Shown here one piece after another: positions 25,453 through 35,289 of a stretch of DNA of 64,000 nucleotides. The notes beneath the pieces were generated by a model. It saw nothing but the letters and a program-made list of their open reading frames with translations, searched no databases and was not told where the DNA came from. Made by a program: the position numbers and the translations under genes. This DNA comes from Paracoccus haematequi (lineage in GTDB: Bacteria; Pseudomonadota; Alphaproteobacteria; Rhodobacterales; Rhodobacteraceae), in NCBI GenBank assembly GCA_945881965.1, contig CAMCVS010000013.1:1-64000 (forward strand), written 5' to 3'. Numbering within the stretch: the stretch's first letter is position 1; each line of letters opens with the position of its first letter.

Positions 25453-26055
25453 ATGCTAAAAGATCGCATGACCGCCGCATTCCGCCCCCAACGACCCGAG
25501 TCGGATCACCTGACCCCCTGCCCCGGCGTGATGCTGCGGCTGGGTCGGGTGCATGAATTGTGCGGTCCGGCGCGCTGGCGGGCGGCACTGTGGCTGGCGG
25601 CGCAGACACGGGGACCGGTGCTGTGGGTCGCACCCATACGCACGGGCATGGTGCCACACACCTGCGGCATGACCGACCTGATTGACCCGGCCCGCCTGAT
25701 CATCGCGCGCCCCGAACGCGCCGATGATGCGCTGTGGTGCATGGAAGAGGCGTTGCGCGCGGGTGCAGTGGCCGTGGTGGTGGCCGATCTGCCGGTGCCC
25801 CCCGCGCTGACCCCGGTGCGACGGCTGCATCTGGCGGCGGAAACGGCGGGCACGCGGCCCCTTGGCCTGATCCTGACACCGGGCGATGGCGGCGCGGCGG
25901 GGGTGGAAAGCCGCTGGCACATGGCCCCCGCCCACAGCCCCGATGCGGCCTGCTGGGCGCTGCGCGCGATACGCGCGCGCGGCATCGGCGCATTGCCCGC
26001 GCTGACGCTGACCACAGGGCCGGATGGGCGCGGGCATGGGGTGGCAGTGTCATGA
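25453..26055 (+). CDS. imuA: ImuA-family protein (SOS mutasome accessory), orphan
   Basis: A 200-residue RecA/SulA-like protein of the ImuA type: GRVHELCGPARWR, GPVLWVAPI, CMEEALRAGAVAVVVADLP, LTPVRRLHLAAE, GLILTPG, GVESRWHMAP all match the Rhodobacterales ImuA consensus as I know it. ImuA works with ImuB (Y-family-like scaffold) and DnaE2/ImuC (error-prone polymerase) in SOS mutagenesis. It normally heads an imuA-imuB-dnaE2 operon; here it is followed after 86 bp by metG, and imuB and dnaE2 are absent from the window. A LexA box touches the ATG at 25453. An ATG at 25468 is an alternative start. Confidence 0.88.
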   Translation: MLKDRMTAAFRPQRPESDHLTPCPGVMLRLGRVHELCGPARWRAALWLAAQTRGPVLWVAPIRTGMVPHTCGMTDLIDPARLIIARPERADDALWCMEEALRAGAVAVVVADLPVPPALTPVRRLHLAAETAGTRPLGLILTPGDGGAAGVESRWHMAPAHSPDAACWALRAIRARGIGALPALTLTTGPDGRGHGVAVS

Positions 26056-26141
26056 CGCCGCGCGCCTGCGCCGGATCGGTCCCCCTACTGGCGCGCCGCG
26101 CAGGCCTGCGCTAGGACAGGCCAAACCAACCGGAGCATCCC

Positions 26142-27854
26142 ATGGCCCGCCACCTGATCACATCCGCCATCCCCTATATCAACGGGATCAAGCATCTGGG
26201 CAATCTGGTGGGGTCACAACTGCCCGCCGATCTTTATGCCCGTTACCTGCGCGCGCGCGGGCACGAGGTGCTGTTCCTGTGTGCCACCGACGAACACGGC
26301 ACACCCGCCGAACTGGCCGCCGCCAAGGCGGGCAAGCCGGTGGCGGAATACTGCGCCGAAATGCACGCCGTGCAGGCGCGGATTGCGGACGGGTTCCGCC
26401 TGTCATTCGACCATTTCGGGCGGTCATCAAGCCCGCAGAACCGCGCCCTGACGCAATCCTTTGCCGTGGCGCTGGCCAAGGCAGGGCTGATCCGCGAAGT
26501 CACCGAAAAACAGATGTATTCCGTGGCAGACGCCCGTTTCCTGCCCGACCGCTATATCGAGGGCACCTGCCCCAATTGCGGCTTTGACTCTGCGCGCGGC
26601 GATCAATGCGACAATTGCACCAAACAGTTGGACCCGACCGACCTGATCAATCCCCGCTCGGTGATTTCGGGATCGACCGATTTGGAATTGCGCGAGACGA
26701 AACACCTTTATCTGCGCCAATCCGCGCTGAAAGATGAATTGGCGGCCTGGATCGACAGCAAATCGGATTGGCCGATCCTGACCACGTCCATCGCAAAGAA
26801 ATGGCTGAATGACGGTGACGGCTTGCAGGATCGCGGGATTACCCGTGACCTTCACTGGGGCGTGCCCGCGCAATTCGAGGGCGCGCCGTGGACGGGGATG
26901 GAGGGCAAGGTATTCTACGTCTGGTTCGACGCCCCCATCGAATATATCGCCTGCGCGCAGGAATGGGTGGATGCGGGTAAAGGTGATGACTGGGAACGCT
27001 GGTGGCGCACCGACAAGGGCGCGGATGACGTGACCTATACCCAATTCATGGGCAAGGATAACGTGCCGTTCCACACCCTGTCCTTTCCCGCCACCATTCT
27101 GGGCTCAAACGAGCCGTGGAAACTGGTCGATTACATCAAGTCGTTCAATTACCTGAATTATGACGGCGGGCAGTTCTCCACCTCGCGCGGGCGCGGCGTG
27201 TTCATGGATCAGGCGTTGGAGATTCTGCCGCCCGATTACTGGCGCTGGTGGCTGCTGAGCCACGCGCCGGAAACCTCGGATGCTGAATTTACATGGGAGA
27301 ATTTTCAGGCCAGCGTGAACAAGGATCTGGCCGATGTGCTGGGCAATTTCGTCAGCCGCATCACCAAATTCTGCCGGGCGAAATTCGGCGAAACGGTGCC
27401 GGACGGTGGCGTATGGGGCGAGCAGGAGTTGACACTTGTCAACGCGCTGGCCACCCGGCTGGCGGCCTATGAAACCCTGATGGCCGATAAAGAGGTGCGC
27501 AAGGCCGCGGGCGAATTGCGCGCGATCTGGGTCTTGGGCAACGAATACCTGCAATCCGCCGCGCCCTGGACCACGATCAAGACGGATACGGACCGCGCCG
27601 CGATGCAGACCCGGCTGGGCCTGAACCTGATCCGGTTCTATGCCGTGCTGTCGCAGCCCTTCATCCCCGATGCTGCCGCCGAACTGCTGACCGCGATGCG
27701 CGCCGAAGGCGCGCCTTGGCCCGAAGACGCGGGCGTGGCGCTCGCTGCGCTCGCACCGGGGCACGGCTTCGCCGTGCCCGAGGTGACATTCGCCAAGATC
27801 GCCGATGAACAGCGCGAGGATTGGCAGACCCGCTTTGCGGGTCTGCGCGGCTAA
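26142..27854 (+). CDS. metG: methionyl-tRNA synthetase
   Basis: A 570-residue class I synthetase charging tRNA-Met. The HIGH region reads [13 protein letters not shown]; the zinc knuckle has [17 protein letters not shown]; the KMSKS counterpart is FSTSRGRG. This N-variant HLGN form is the one I know from Rhodobacterales MetRS of the archaeal-like type, so I do not read it as a defect. The helical anticodon-binding domain follows ([24 protein letters not shown]). No C-terminal tRNA-binding EMAP domain is present. The ATG is preceded by GGAGC. It converges on the Ni/Co exporter gene by 4 bp. Confidence 0.94.
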   Translation: MARHLITSAIPYINGIKHLGNLVGSQLPADLYARYLRARGHEVLFLCATDEHGTPAELAAAKAGKPVAEYCAEMHAVQARIADGFRLSFDHFGRSSSPQNRALTQSFAVALAKAGLIREVTEKQMYSVADARFLPDRYIEGTCPNCGFDSARGDQCDNCTKQLDPTDLINPRSVISGSTDLELRETKHLYLRQSALKDELAAWIDSKSDWPILTTSIAKKWLNDGDGLQDRGITRDLHWGVPAQFEGAPWTGMEGKVFYVWFDAPIEYIACAQEWVDAGKGDDWERWWRTDKGADDVTYTQFMGKDNVPFHTLSFPATILGSNEPWKLVDYIKSFNYLNYDGGQFSTSRGRGVFMDQALEILPPDYWRWWLLSHAPETSDAEFTWENFQASVNKDLADVLGNFVSRITKFCRAKFGETVPDGGVWGEQELTLVNALATRLAAYETLMADKEVRKAAGELRAIWVLGNEYLQSAAPWTTIKTDTDRAAMQTRLGLNLIRFYAVLSQPFIPDAAAELLTAMRAEGAPWPEDAGVALAALAPGHGFAVPEVTFAKIADEQREDWQTRFAGLRG

Positions 27855-28774
27855 AGCGCGCTGCGCAGCAGCGCGCCTGCCACCAGCACGACCAACGCCC
27901 CCGCCGCGATTTCCAGCGCCGCGCCCGCGCGCAGCGCGGGCTTGCCGTCGCCCCATTGCGCCATCAGGCTTTCGCGCAGCCCGGCGGCGGCAAAGGCCAC
28001 CACCAGCGTCACGGACGCCGTCCCAAGCCCCATCGCAAAGGCCCCGAGTATCCCGGCCCCGGCAATGCCCAGGCTGGCGGTGATCAGCAGCAGGAAAATC
28101 GCCCCGGTGCAGGGCCGTATGGCAATCGCACCCACCAGCAGCACCGCATCGCGCCACGAGTGAACCGCCGCCGCCTGATCCGGCGTCGGGCCATGCGCAT
28201 GGCCACAGCCGCAGTCCGCATCATGGTCATGATTGTGGTGATGATGATCATGCGGCACCGCCACCGCCCGCGCCCGCCACAGCCGCAACGCCCCCCGCCC
28301 CGCCAGCCACAGCCCCACCAGCGCGATAGCCGCATAAGACGCCGGCGCGAACCAGTCTTCGGCCACGCTTTCCATCTCGCGCCGCCCCCAGCCAAAGACC
28401 CACAGCGCGCCATGCACCAACAGCACCGCTGCCAGCGCCTGCGCGAGACTGGCCGTCACCGACAGGACCGCCAAGCGCGCCAGGCTGACCTTCTGCGCCA
28501 GACCATAGCCGCCGATCAACACCTTGCCATGCCCCGGCCCTGCGGCGTGAAAGAACCCATAGGCAAAGCACAGCGTCACCAGACCCAGCATCGCACCGGG
28601 TTCCCCCGCCTTCAGCGCGCGCACGATGCGCGCCATGGCGTTCTGCGTGTCGCGCTGGCCCGCCTCGGCCCAGGCTTCCAGCGCGGCCATGCCCCCGAAC
28701 CCCCAGAGCCACAGCGCAACCATCAGCCCGAACGCCAGCGGCAGCAGCCAGATCCGGGTCATCACGGTGTGCAT
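27851..28774 (-). CDS. nickel/cobalt efflux permease, NicO/RcnA family
   Basis: A 307-residue inner-membrane transporter with about seven hydrophobic segments. Conserved family sites are the [17 protein letters not shown] and [15 protein letters not shown] (with RPCTG) motifs. A cytoplasmic loop at about residues 175-197 is strongly His/Asp-rich (stretches of [22 protein letters not shown]), a metal-sensing or buffering loop as in RcnA. It exports or imports Ni2+/Co2+; direction is inferred. The start overlaps the end of the DUF1007 gene by 13 bp, the usual pairing for this family. Confidence 0.88.
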   Translation of the reverse strand: MHTVMTRIWLLPLAFGLMVALWLWGFGGMAALEAWAEAGQRDTQNAMARIVRALKAGEPGAMLGLVTLCFAYGFFHAAGPGHGKVLIGGYGLAQKVSLARLAVLSVTASLAQALAAVLLVHGALWVFGWGRREMESVAEDWFAPASYAAIALVGLWLAGRGALRLWRARAVAVPHDHHHHNHDHDADCGCGHAHGPTPDQAAAVHSWRDAVLLVGAIAIRPCTGAIFLLLITASLGIAGAGILGAFAMGLGTASVTLVVAFAAAGLRESLMAQWGDGKPALRAGAALEIAAGALVVLVAGALLRSAL

Positions 28775-29379
28775 GTCACCGCCACCAGATCGGCAAAGGC
28801 CGCGCCCACTTCGGGGTAACTGTCATCATCCTTGGGCGGGTCTTTATACAAAGCCTCTTCGACCAGCGTATAGGCGCGATCAAGATCGGCAGGCGTGATG
28901 GCCACGGCGCAGGTTGCAGGCGCGGTGGCACGGCCAGCCAGATCATAGGCCACATAGAATGTCGGATCGAAAGATTTGAAATCCACCTTGGCCGCCGGAG
29001 CGGCCAGCGCACGGAAATGCGTGGTTTCGATCCGCCCGTCCACCACGCGGGCACCGCGCGCCTCGGGGCGTCCCAATGCCACCTCGGACCCGGCCACGTA
29101 GGCCTCCAGATCGCCTTTGAACCCTGCGTCCCAGTTCAGGTCGAACCCCTGCAACCGCGCCTCTTCGCTGGGCGTCAGCTTTCCGTCGGCGTCGCTATCC
29201 AGACCCATATCCTCGAACAGCAGCAGCGAATAGAACGCGTCATAGCTCCAGGTCACCTCGACGCCGGTGACACCGCCCGCCCGCGCCTCGATGCGCAACG
29301 CGACATCGACAAAGACATGCGGATGCGCGCCCGCAGGCGTAGCAAAAGCGAAACAGCACAGGGCAAGGCGTTTGATCAT
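28762..29379 (-). CDS. DUF1007-family periplasmic protein, partner of the Ni/Co permease
   Basis: A 205-residue exported protein. Signal peptide residues 1-18 (MIKRLALCCFAFATPAGA), then AHPHVFVDVALRI, the HPH motif at the mature N-terminus that is standard for DUF1007. An EF-hand-like loop DSDADGKLTPSE lies at about residues 62-73. It is commonly encoded next to NicO permeases, and probably delivers or binds metal in the periplasm. The chosen ATG at 29379 has AGGG seven bases upstream; a GTG at 29385 is the alternative. Translational coupling with the permease gene is likely (13-bp overlap). Confidence 0.87.
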   Translation of the reverse strand: MIKRLALCCFAFATPAGAHPHVFVDVALRIEARAGGVTGVEVTWSYDAFYSLLLFEDMGLDSDADGKLTPSEEARLQGFDLNWDAGFKGDLEAYVAGSEVALGRPEARGARVVDGRIETTHFRALAAPAAKVDFKSFDPTFYVAYDLAGRATAPATCAVAITPADLDRAYTLVEEALYKDPPKDDDSYPEVGAAFADLVAVTCTP

Positions 29380-29512
29380 GCGCACACCCTAGCCCAAGCC
29401 GCGCGCGCTGCAAACGCCCCACAGTGCCGCCGCCGCCCGCTGCGCAAAGCCCCGCCGACCGCTTTCATCTTGCTGGAAATACCCAAACCCTGTGCCCGCC
29501 ACGGGCAGCCGG

Positions 29513-30385
29513 TTACAGGAATCCGCCGATCGCCTCCGCCACCGCCGCGGGGGCCTGATGGTGCAGCCAGTGATCCGCGCCGGGGATGGTGACACGGATC
29601 AGGTCGGGGGCGTAATCCTCCAGCCCTTCGGTGGCTTCCGGCAGCAACGCGCGGTCACCCGTGCCCCAGATCAGCAGATGCGGGCAGGCGATCCGCAGCC
29701 GGTCGGGATTGGGCGCGGGCAGGTCGGTGATGGGCTGACCGGGCCGCGCCACCCGCACCGGGCTGGCGCGATACCAGTTCACCATGCCGCGCAACCGCCC
29801 CGGAAGCGCCCATTCGCGCAGATAATCGTCCAGCGTTGTTCCTGTCAGCCAACCCATATCCATATTCGCGCCGAACAGCCCGCGCAGCCGCGCGAAATCA
29901 TCAGCGGCCAGCACATCTTCGGACCCGTCCTTGCGCAGCCAGTCGATGTATTGCGAGGCCGCCGACTGCGCGCCGCCTGCCGCCAGCGCGCGCTGAAACG
30001 GCCCGGGATGCACGCCGTTCAGGATCACCAGCCGCGCCACCAGATCCGCCCGCAGGATCGCCAGCCCATAGGCCACCGCCGCGCCCCAATCGTGCCCCAC
30101 CACCGGAACCGGCCCCACGTCCAGCGTTGCGATCAGCGCGGCCATGTCGGCGACCAGTTTCGCAGGGGCATAATCGGTGACGGCGGATGGCGCGACGGAC
30201 TGCCCATAGCCGCGCTGATCCGGCGCGATCAGGCGGAACCGGTCCGACAGACGACTGGCCACCGCATCCCACGCCCCGGAATATTCGGGAAACCCGTGCA
30301 GCAGCAGAACGGGCGGCGCATCCGCATCGCCCCATTCGCGGAGGAAAAACCGCCCCGCCGGCAGATCGACAAACCTTTCGCGCAT
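29513..30385 (-). CDS. alpha/beta-hydrolase, epoxide-hydrolase-like
   Basis: A 290-residue alpha/beta-hydrolase. The oxyanion motif is LLLHGFPEYSGAW, the nucleophile elbow VVGHDWGAAVAYG carries Asp rather than Ser, and PDQRGYGQS precedes it. This D-type elbow is typical of epoxide hydrolases and haloacetate or haloalkane dehalogenases. The cap has YRASPVRVARPG. The C-terminal GADHWLHHQAP supplies the catalytic His. The ATG at 30385 has GGAGG six bases ahead and was preferred to the upstream ATG at 30406. The neighbour valS is divergent. Confidence 0.87.
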   Translation of the reverse strand: MRERFVDLPAGRFFLREWGDADAPPVLLLHGFPEYSGAWDAVASRLSDRFRLIAPDQRGYGQSVAPSAVTDYAPAKLVADMAALIATLDVGPVPVVGHDWGAAVAYGLAILRADLVARLVILNGVHPGPFQRALAAGGAQSAASQYIDWLRKDGSEDVLAADDFARLRGLFGANMDMGWLTGTTLDDYLREWALPGRLRGMVNWYRASPVRVARPGQPITDLPAPNPDRLRIACPHLLIWGTGDRALLPEATEGLEDYAPDLIRVTIPGADHWLHHQAPAAVAEAIGGFL

Positions 30386-30509
30386 CGCGGCCTCCGTTTG
30401 TGCCATCTGACCCCGCAAGGCCGCTCCGATCAAGCCCCGCTGATCCTGCGCTTTCCCTTTCACGCCCCATCCGCTAGATCACCTGCGATCTATTGCAGGG
30501 ACCACGGCC

Positions 30510-33500
30510 ATGACCGCAGAAGAAACCGCTCAGAAGACCATGGAAAAGACCTTTGACGCCGCCACCGCCGAGGCCCGGATTTCCGCCGCCTGGGAGGCTG
30601 CCGGGTCATTCCGGGCCGGGGCCAACGCCAAACCCGGCGCGCCGTCGTTCTGCGTCATGATCCCGCCGCCGAACGTCACCGGGTCGCTGCACATGGGCCA
30701 CGCGTTCAACAACACCTTGCAGGATATCCTCGTGCGCTGGCACCGGATGCGCGGGCATGACACGCTGTGGCAGCCCGGCACCGATCACGCGGGCATCGCC
30801 ACGCAAATGGTGACGGAACGCGAGATGGCCGCGCGTGGCGAACCCAGCCGCCGCGACATGGGCCGCGAGGCCTTCACCACCCGCGTCTGGGAACAGAAAC
30901 AGAAATCGCGCGGGACGATCATCGGCCAGTTGAAACGGCTGGGCGCATCCTGTGATTGGTCGCGCGAGGCGTTCACCATGTCGGGTGCCCCCGGCGCCCC
31001 TGCGGGCGAGGAAGGCAATTTCCACGACGCGGTGATCAAGGTCTTTGTGGCAATGTATAACCACAAAGACAGCCACGGAAATCCTGATCCGCTGATCTAT
31101 CGCGGCAAGCGGCTGGTGAATTGGGATCCGCAGTTTGAGACCGCGATTTCCGATCTGGAAGTCGAGAATATCGAAACCGACGGCCATATGTGGCATTTCA
31201 AATACCCGCTGGCGGGCGGCGCGACCTATGAATACGTGGAAAAGGACGCCGAGGGTAACGTGACACTGCGCGAGACGCGGGATTACATTTCCATCGCCAC
31301 CACGCGCCCCGAAACCATGCTGGGCGACGGCGCGGTGGCGGTGCATCCCTCGGACGCGCGCTATGCGCCCATCGTGGGGATGCTGTGCGAAATTCCCGTG
31401 GGGCCGAAAGCGCATCGCCGCCTGATCCCGATCATCACCGATGACTATCCCGATCCGAATTTCGGGTCCGGCGCGGTCAAGATCACCGGCGCGCATGACT
31501 TCAACGATTACGGCGTGGCGAAACGCAACGGCATCCCCTGCTACCGCCTGATGGACACGCGCGGCGCAATGCGCAGCGATGGTGCAAGCTATGACGAGGT
31601 GGCGCAGATTGCCGGGGCCGTGGCGCGCGGCGAACAGACGCTCAGCGAGGCCGCAGTGGACGCGCTGAACCTTGTCCCCGACCATCTGCGCGGGCTGGAT
31701 CGTTTCGAGGCCCGCAAGGCCGTGGTGGCCGAGATCACCAGCGAAGGTCTTGCCGTGATGACCCGCGCGGATGACCCCCGTCTGGGAAAGGTGGGTTCAA
31801 AACCCACCCTACAAGGTGACGCGGATGCGGACGCGGCGGTGCTGGTGCCGCTCGTCGAGGCGAAAAAGATCATGCAGCCGTTCGGTGACCGGTCCAAGGT
31901 GGTGATCGAGCCGATGCTGACCGATCAGTGGTTCGTCGATACCGCGAAAATCGTCGGCCCCGCGCTGGACGCGGTGAAATCGGGGCGGGTCAAGATCATC
32001 CCTGAGTCCGGCGAGCGGACCTATTATCACTGGCTGGAAAATATCGAGCCGTGGTGCATATCGCGCCAGCTCTGGTGGGGGCACCAGATTCCGGTTTGGT
32101 ATGGGCCGTCCGAGAAAAGTGTAACCGGAACCGGCTCGGCCTCGGGAATGGTAGTCTGCGCTGCCGATTACGAAACAGCAGTTAGCCAAGTTCGAGCGCA
32201 CTATGCAGAAATGGTCCCAGAGTGCGATCTGGACTTCTTTGAAGCCGACGCGATCGAGGCCGGATCTATCGGAGATCAGCGAGCGAAAATAGAGTTTATC
32301 CAGCGACTAGAGATTCTGGGTTCAGAAGGTGTTCATCCAGTCGACGAATTGCAGCAATCAAAATCGGGGGCACTGAGGTTTCGACGAAATAGGGAAACAG
32401 AACGGCGCGAAGTGAGCATCGGCCTCTCCCGCGACCCCGACGTCCTTGACACCTGGTTCTCCTCCGGCCTCTGGCCCATCGGCACCTTGGGGTGGCCCGA
32501 GGATACCCCGGAAATGCGCCGCTATTTCCCGACCTCGGTCCTTGTGACCGGGCAGGATATCCTGTTTTTCTGGGTGGCGCGGATGATGATGATGCAACTG
32601 GCCGTGGTGGGCCAAGTGCCGTTCGATACCGTCTATCTGCATGGCCTTGTGCGCGACGCCAAGGGACAGAAGATGTCTAAATCCTTAGGCAATGTCATCG
32701 ACCCGCTGGAAATCATCGCCGAATACGGCGCGGATGCGTTGCGGTTTTCGTCGGCGGCGATGGCGGCGCTTGGCGGCGTGCTGAAACTGGATAAGAGCCG
32801 CATCGCGGGCTACCGGAATTTTGGCACCAAGCTGTGGAACGCCTGTCGTTTTGCCGAAATGAACGGGGTCTGGGACGGCCACGCGACGCAGGTCCAGCTG
32901 CCCGCCGCCACGGCGACGCTGAACCGCTGGATATTGGGCGAAACCGCGCGCACGCGGGCGGCGGTGGACGCGGCGCTGGCCGATTACCGGTTCAACGACG
33001 CCGCCGACGCGCTCTATAAATTCGTCTGGGGCAAGGTCTGCGACTGGTATGTGGAATTTTCCAAGCCGTTGCTGATGGATGGCACGGACGCGGAAAAGGC
33101 CGAAACCCGCGCGGTAATGGCCTATGTGCTGGACCGCTGCATGATGCTGCTGCACCCGTTCATGCCGTTCATCACCGAGGACATCTGGGCGCAGACCGGC
33201 ACACGCGCCGAAATGCTGGTGACGACCGATTGGCCCGACCTTGGCGCGGATATTGCCGATACGGACGCCGACCGCGAGATGGGCTGGGTGATCGCGCTGA
33301 TCGAGGATATCCGGTCGGTGCGCGCCCAGATGCATGTGCCTGCGGGGCTGCATGTGCCGCTCGCCGTGACCGGGTTCGGCCCGGAGGCCCGCACCGCTTG
33401 GGCGCGCAACGAGGTGCTGATCCGCCGTCTGGCCCGCATTGAGTCCCTGACCGAGGTGGACGCCTTCCCAAAGGGCACCGTCACGATCCCGGCGGATGGT

Positions 33501-33743
33501 GCGACCTTCGGCCTGCCGCTGGCGGGGGTGATCGACGTGGGCGGTGAAAAGGCGCGGCTGGAAAAGACGCTGGACAAGCTGCTGAAAGAGTTGGCGGGCA
33601 TGGAAGCGCGGTTGAACAACGCGGCCTTTGTCGCATCGGCGCCCGAAGAGGTGGTGACCGAGACCCGCGCGCAGGTGGCGCAGAAGCAGGACGAGGCGCG
33701 GGTGCTGCGGGGTGCGCTGGCCCGGCTGGCCGAACTGGGCTGA
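30510..33743 (+). CDS. valS: valyl-tRNA synthetase with two unusual in-frame insertions
   Basis: A 1077-residue class I synthetase charging tRNA-Val and editing threonine. HIGH motif [17 protein letters not shown]; editing (CP1) domain [22 protein letters not shown] motif [15 protein letters not shown]; anticodon-binding domain after about residue 800, and a C-terminal coiled coil with VARL-type motif [16 protein letters not shown]. It is longer than usual (950-1030 in this family). Two inserts explain this: a GTAGGG-type palindromic repeat near residues 427-436, and a block at about residues 532-635 that is visibly less GC-rich than the rest. Frame is uninterrupted throughout. Upstream the alpha/beta-hydrolase diverges. 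Confidence 0.95.
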   Translation: MTAEETAQKTMEKTFDAATAEARISAAWEAAGSFRAGANAKPGAPSFCVMIPPPNVTGSLHMGHAFNNTLQDILVRWHRMRGHDTLWQPGTDHAGIATQMVTEREMAARGEPSRRDMGREAFTTRVWEQKQKSRGTIIGQLKRLGASCDWSREAFTMSGAPGAPAGEEGNFHDAVIKVFVAMYNHKDSHGNPDPLIYRGKRLVNWDPQFETAISDLEVENIETDGHMWHFKYPLAGGATYEYVEKDAEGNVTLRETRDYISIATTRPETMLGDGAVAVHPSDARYAPIVGMLCEIPVGPKAHRRLIPIITDDYPDPNFGSGAVKITGAHDFNDYGVAKRNGIPCYRLMDTRGAMRSDGASYDEVAQIAGAVARGEQTLSEAAVDALNLVPDHLRGLDRFEARKAVVAEITSEGLAVMTRADDPRLGKVGSKPTLQGDADADAAVLVPLVEAKKIMQPFGDRSKVVIEPMLTDQWFVDTAKIVGPALDAVKSGRVKIIPESGERTYYHWLENIEPWCISRQLWWGHQIPVWYGPSEKSVTGTGSASGMVVCAADYETAVSQVRAHYAEMVPECDLDFFEADAIEAGSIGDQRAKIEFIQRLEILGSEGVHPVDELQQSKSGALRFRRNRETERREVSIGLSRDPDVLDTWFSSGLWPIGTLGWPEDTPEMRRYFPTSVLVTGQDILFFWVARMMMMQLAVVGQVPFDTVYLHGLVRDAKGQKMSKSLGNVIDPLEIIAEYGADALRFSSAAMAALGGVLKLDKSRIAGYRNFGTKLWNACRFAEMNGVWDGHATQVQLPAATATLNRWILGETARTRAAVDAALADYRFNDAADALYKFVWGKVCDWYVEFSKPLLMDGTDAEKAETRAVMAYVLDRCMMLLHPFMPFITEDIWAQTGTRAEMLVTTDWPDLGADIADTDADREMGWVIALIEDIRSVRAQMHVPAGLHVPLAVTGFGPEARTAWARNEVLIRRLARIESLTEVDAFPKGTVTIPADGATFGLPLAGVIDVGGEKARLEKTLDKLLKELAGMEARLNNAAFVASAPEEVVTETRAQVAQKQDEARVLRGALARLAELG
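31790..31812 (-). repeat. GTAGGG palindromic repeat inserted in frame in valS
   Basis: GGTGGGTTCAAAACCCACC followed by CTAC on the plus strand; on the minus strand it reads GTAGGGTGGGTTTTGAACCC. It encodes VGSKPTLQG within the region joining the editing domain to the second half of the catalytic domain. The same repeat is intergenic at 19688 and 37920. Confidence 0.8.
32105..32412 (+). other. compositionally foreign block inside valS
   Basis: From WYGPSEK to [14 protein letters not shown] the codons are rich in A/T (CGA, GTA, ATA, CTA, TTT), by eye about half A+T, against well over 60% GC on both sides. Family members usually bridge these anchors with some 30 residues (FVAETEDEAIAAAHAHYG-type, then LTRD); here there are about 100 residues. 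A partial match of the beginning ([13 protein letters not shown]) suggests the native bridge is retained and was extended. Confidence 0.7.
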
Positions 33744-33805
33744 GGGCAGAGGGGGGCTCTGCCCCCCGCGCGTGCCGCGCCCCCCCGGAGTATTTTTGGC
33801 AAGAT
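33744..33805 (+). repeat. dispersed intergenic repeat, copy 2
   Basis: GGGGGGCTCTGCCCCCC hairpin, a C-rich stretch, CCCCCCGGAGTATTTTTGGC and AAGATGAATG. Same organisation as 5932-5992. Located directly after the valS stop, so it could also end valS transcription. Confidence 0.8.
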
Positions 33806-33879
33806 GAATGGGAACGGGGGCTTTCCGGGCGGGCCGCGCTCTGTCACCACTGGCGAGGGATAACGCGAGGAGACCCCCG

Positions 33880-34539
33880 ATGATCACGATCTATGGCGTG
33901 CTGCGCAGCCGCGCCACGCGACCTGTCTGGCTGCTGGACGAGCTGGGCGCAGAGTATGAATTGGTGCCGGTGATCCAGTCCTACCGGCTGGCCGATCCGC
34001 AGGCGGCGGATGCGGCCCTGAACACCGCGTCACCGGCGTTTCTGGCGGTGAACCCGATGGGCCAGGTGCCCGCGCTGGATCATGACGGGTTCTGTCTGGC
34101 GGAATCGATGGCGATCACATTCTATTTGTCGCGCGCGCTGACGGGCGAGGCCTGCCCCCGCGATGCCCGCGAAGAGGGCGAGGCGGTGCAATGGGCGCTG
34201 CTGGCGACATCGGCGGTGGAAACCCCGGCGCTGGATATCCTGTATACCTATGGCAAGGGCGAGACGGCGACCGAGGCAGGCCAAGCCAAGCTGGCCGCCG
34301 CCACAGCCGCGCTGGCGCGGCCCTATGCCCGGATCGAGGCGCATCTTCAGGGCCGCGACTGGCTGATGGGCGGGCGGTTCACTGTGGCCGATATCCTGCT
34401 GGCCGAGGCGGTGCGCTATACACAGCCTCATGCCCCCGCGCTGGCGCCCTTTCCCGCCCTGTCAGCCTGGATCGCGCGCTGTCAGGCGCGACCTGCGTTT
34501 GTTGCCATGATGGCGCGGCGGAACGCGGAACCGGCGTGA
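33880..34539 (+). CDS. glutathione S-transferase
   Basis: A 219-residue GST. N-terminal domain MITIYGVLRSRATRPVWLLDE, with an SRA-type turn near Ser10, then NPMGQVPALDHDG and LAESMAITFYLSR (glutathione site). C-terminal helical domain ends with GGRFTVADILLAEAV. The frame opens at 33808, but the ATG at 33880 has GAGGAG upstream and the typical domain start. A phd-doc pair follows 57 bp later. Confidence 0.88.
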   Translation: MITIYGVLRSRATRPVWLLDELGAEYELVPVIQSYRLADPQAADAALNTASPAFLAVNPMGQVPALDHDGFCLAESMAITFYLSRALTGEACPRDAREEGEAVQWALLATSAVETPALDILYTYGKGETATEAGQAKLAAATAALARPYARIEAHLQGRDWLMGGRFTVADILLAEAVRYTQPHAPALAPFPALSAWIARCQARPAFVAMMARRNAEPA

Positions 34540-34596
34540 TCTTGTAAAATGTGCGGCAGGGTGTATATTCTGCCGCATGTTTTGATGGAGATTGCG

Positions 34597-34848
34597 ATGA
34601 CTCAGAAGCTGCTGACGCCCTATATCTGCACCATGACCGAATTGCGCGAACCGCATAAGGTGCTGGAACGCTCGGGCGGCAACCCGGTGGCGGTGCTGAA
34701 AAACTCGCAATTGGTGGGGTATTTCGTGCCCGCCGAGGCCGCACAACAGGGCGAGCCGCGTCGCGCGACGCTGGATGAGGTGATGGCATCCCTTCGCAAG
34801 CGCCGCGATGTCAATCAACCCGTATTGGACTATCTTAAAGACAAATGA
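34597..34848 (+). CDS. phd: Phd-type antitoxin
   Basis: An 83-residue antitoxin-like protein: YICTMTELREPHKVLERSGGNPVAVLKNSQLVGYFVPAEAA is the beta-strand and DNA-binding fold of the Phd/YefM/StbD family, and the C-terminal part (RRATLDEVMASLRKRRDVN) is the helical toxin-neutralising tail. It should repress its own operon and inhibit the Doc toxin. The ATG at 34597 was chosen because a GGAG lies five bases ahead; an ATG at 34585 is the alternative. Its stop overlaps the doc start (ATGA). Confidence 0.86.
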   Translation: MTQKLLTPYICTMTELREPHKVLERSGGNPVAVLKNSQLVGYFVPAEAAQQGEPRRATLDEVMASLRKRRDVNQPVLDYLKDK

Positions 34849-35228
34849 CCCTTGTTCTTTTGACACCCGATCTGGTCGAGGTCATTCACGAACAAGTCCT
34901 GAACCCAGGAGAACTGACGGGACGCGCGCGGGACAAGTCGCTGGAAGGTGCCTTGGCACGCGTGGACAATCGGATCGCATATGGGTTGATCGCGGACGTG
35001 TTCGATCTTGCAGCCGCGTATGCGGCGGCCATCGCGCAGGGCCATTGCTTTAATGACGGCAACAAACGCACGGCGCACCAGACGATGGATACCTGTCTTG
35101 ACCTTAATGGCGTAAACCTCGCATGGGATCCCATCGAAATCGGCGACCTGATCATCGCGCTGGCGCAGGGGCGGACCACGGACGCGGCGCTTGCGGATTG
35201 GTTGCGCGCCAAGACGCACGCGGTGTGA
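34845..35228 (+). CDS. doc: Doc toxin (Fic fold)
   Basis: A 127-residue Fic-family toxin. The Fic motif GHCFNDGNKRTAH (His67, Asn73, Lys74, Arg75 region) is intact, and the N-terminal LLTPDLVEVIHEQVL is the usual Doc start. Doc phosphorylates EF-Tu and stops translation in the P1 system. Overlap of start with the antitoxin stop (ATGA) gives coupling. No stop or missing residue suggests decay, so the pair looks functional. Confidence 0.9.
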   Translation: MTLVLLTPDLVEVIHEQVLNPGELTGRARDKSLEGALARVDNRIAYGLIADVFDLAAAYAAAIAQGHCFNDGNKRTAHQTMDTCLDLNGVNLAWDPIEIGDLIIALAQGRTTDAALADWLRAKTHAV

Positions 35229-35289
35229 CCGCTTCCCCCGGCCACTGCGCTCTGGCATAAGCCAGCCTCACCAGAAGGAAGCACCGCCC

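Noticed and set aside
26142-27854. HLGN in place of HIGH in MetRS as a broken active site.
   Set aside because: This form is normal for the Rhodobacterales MetRS type; the rest of the enzyme is intact.
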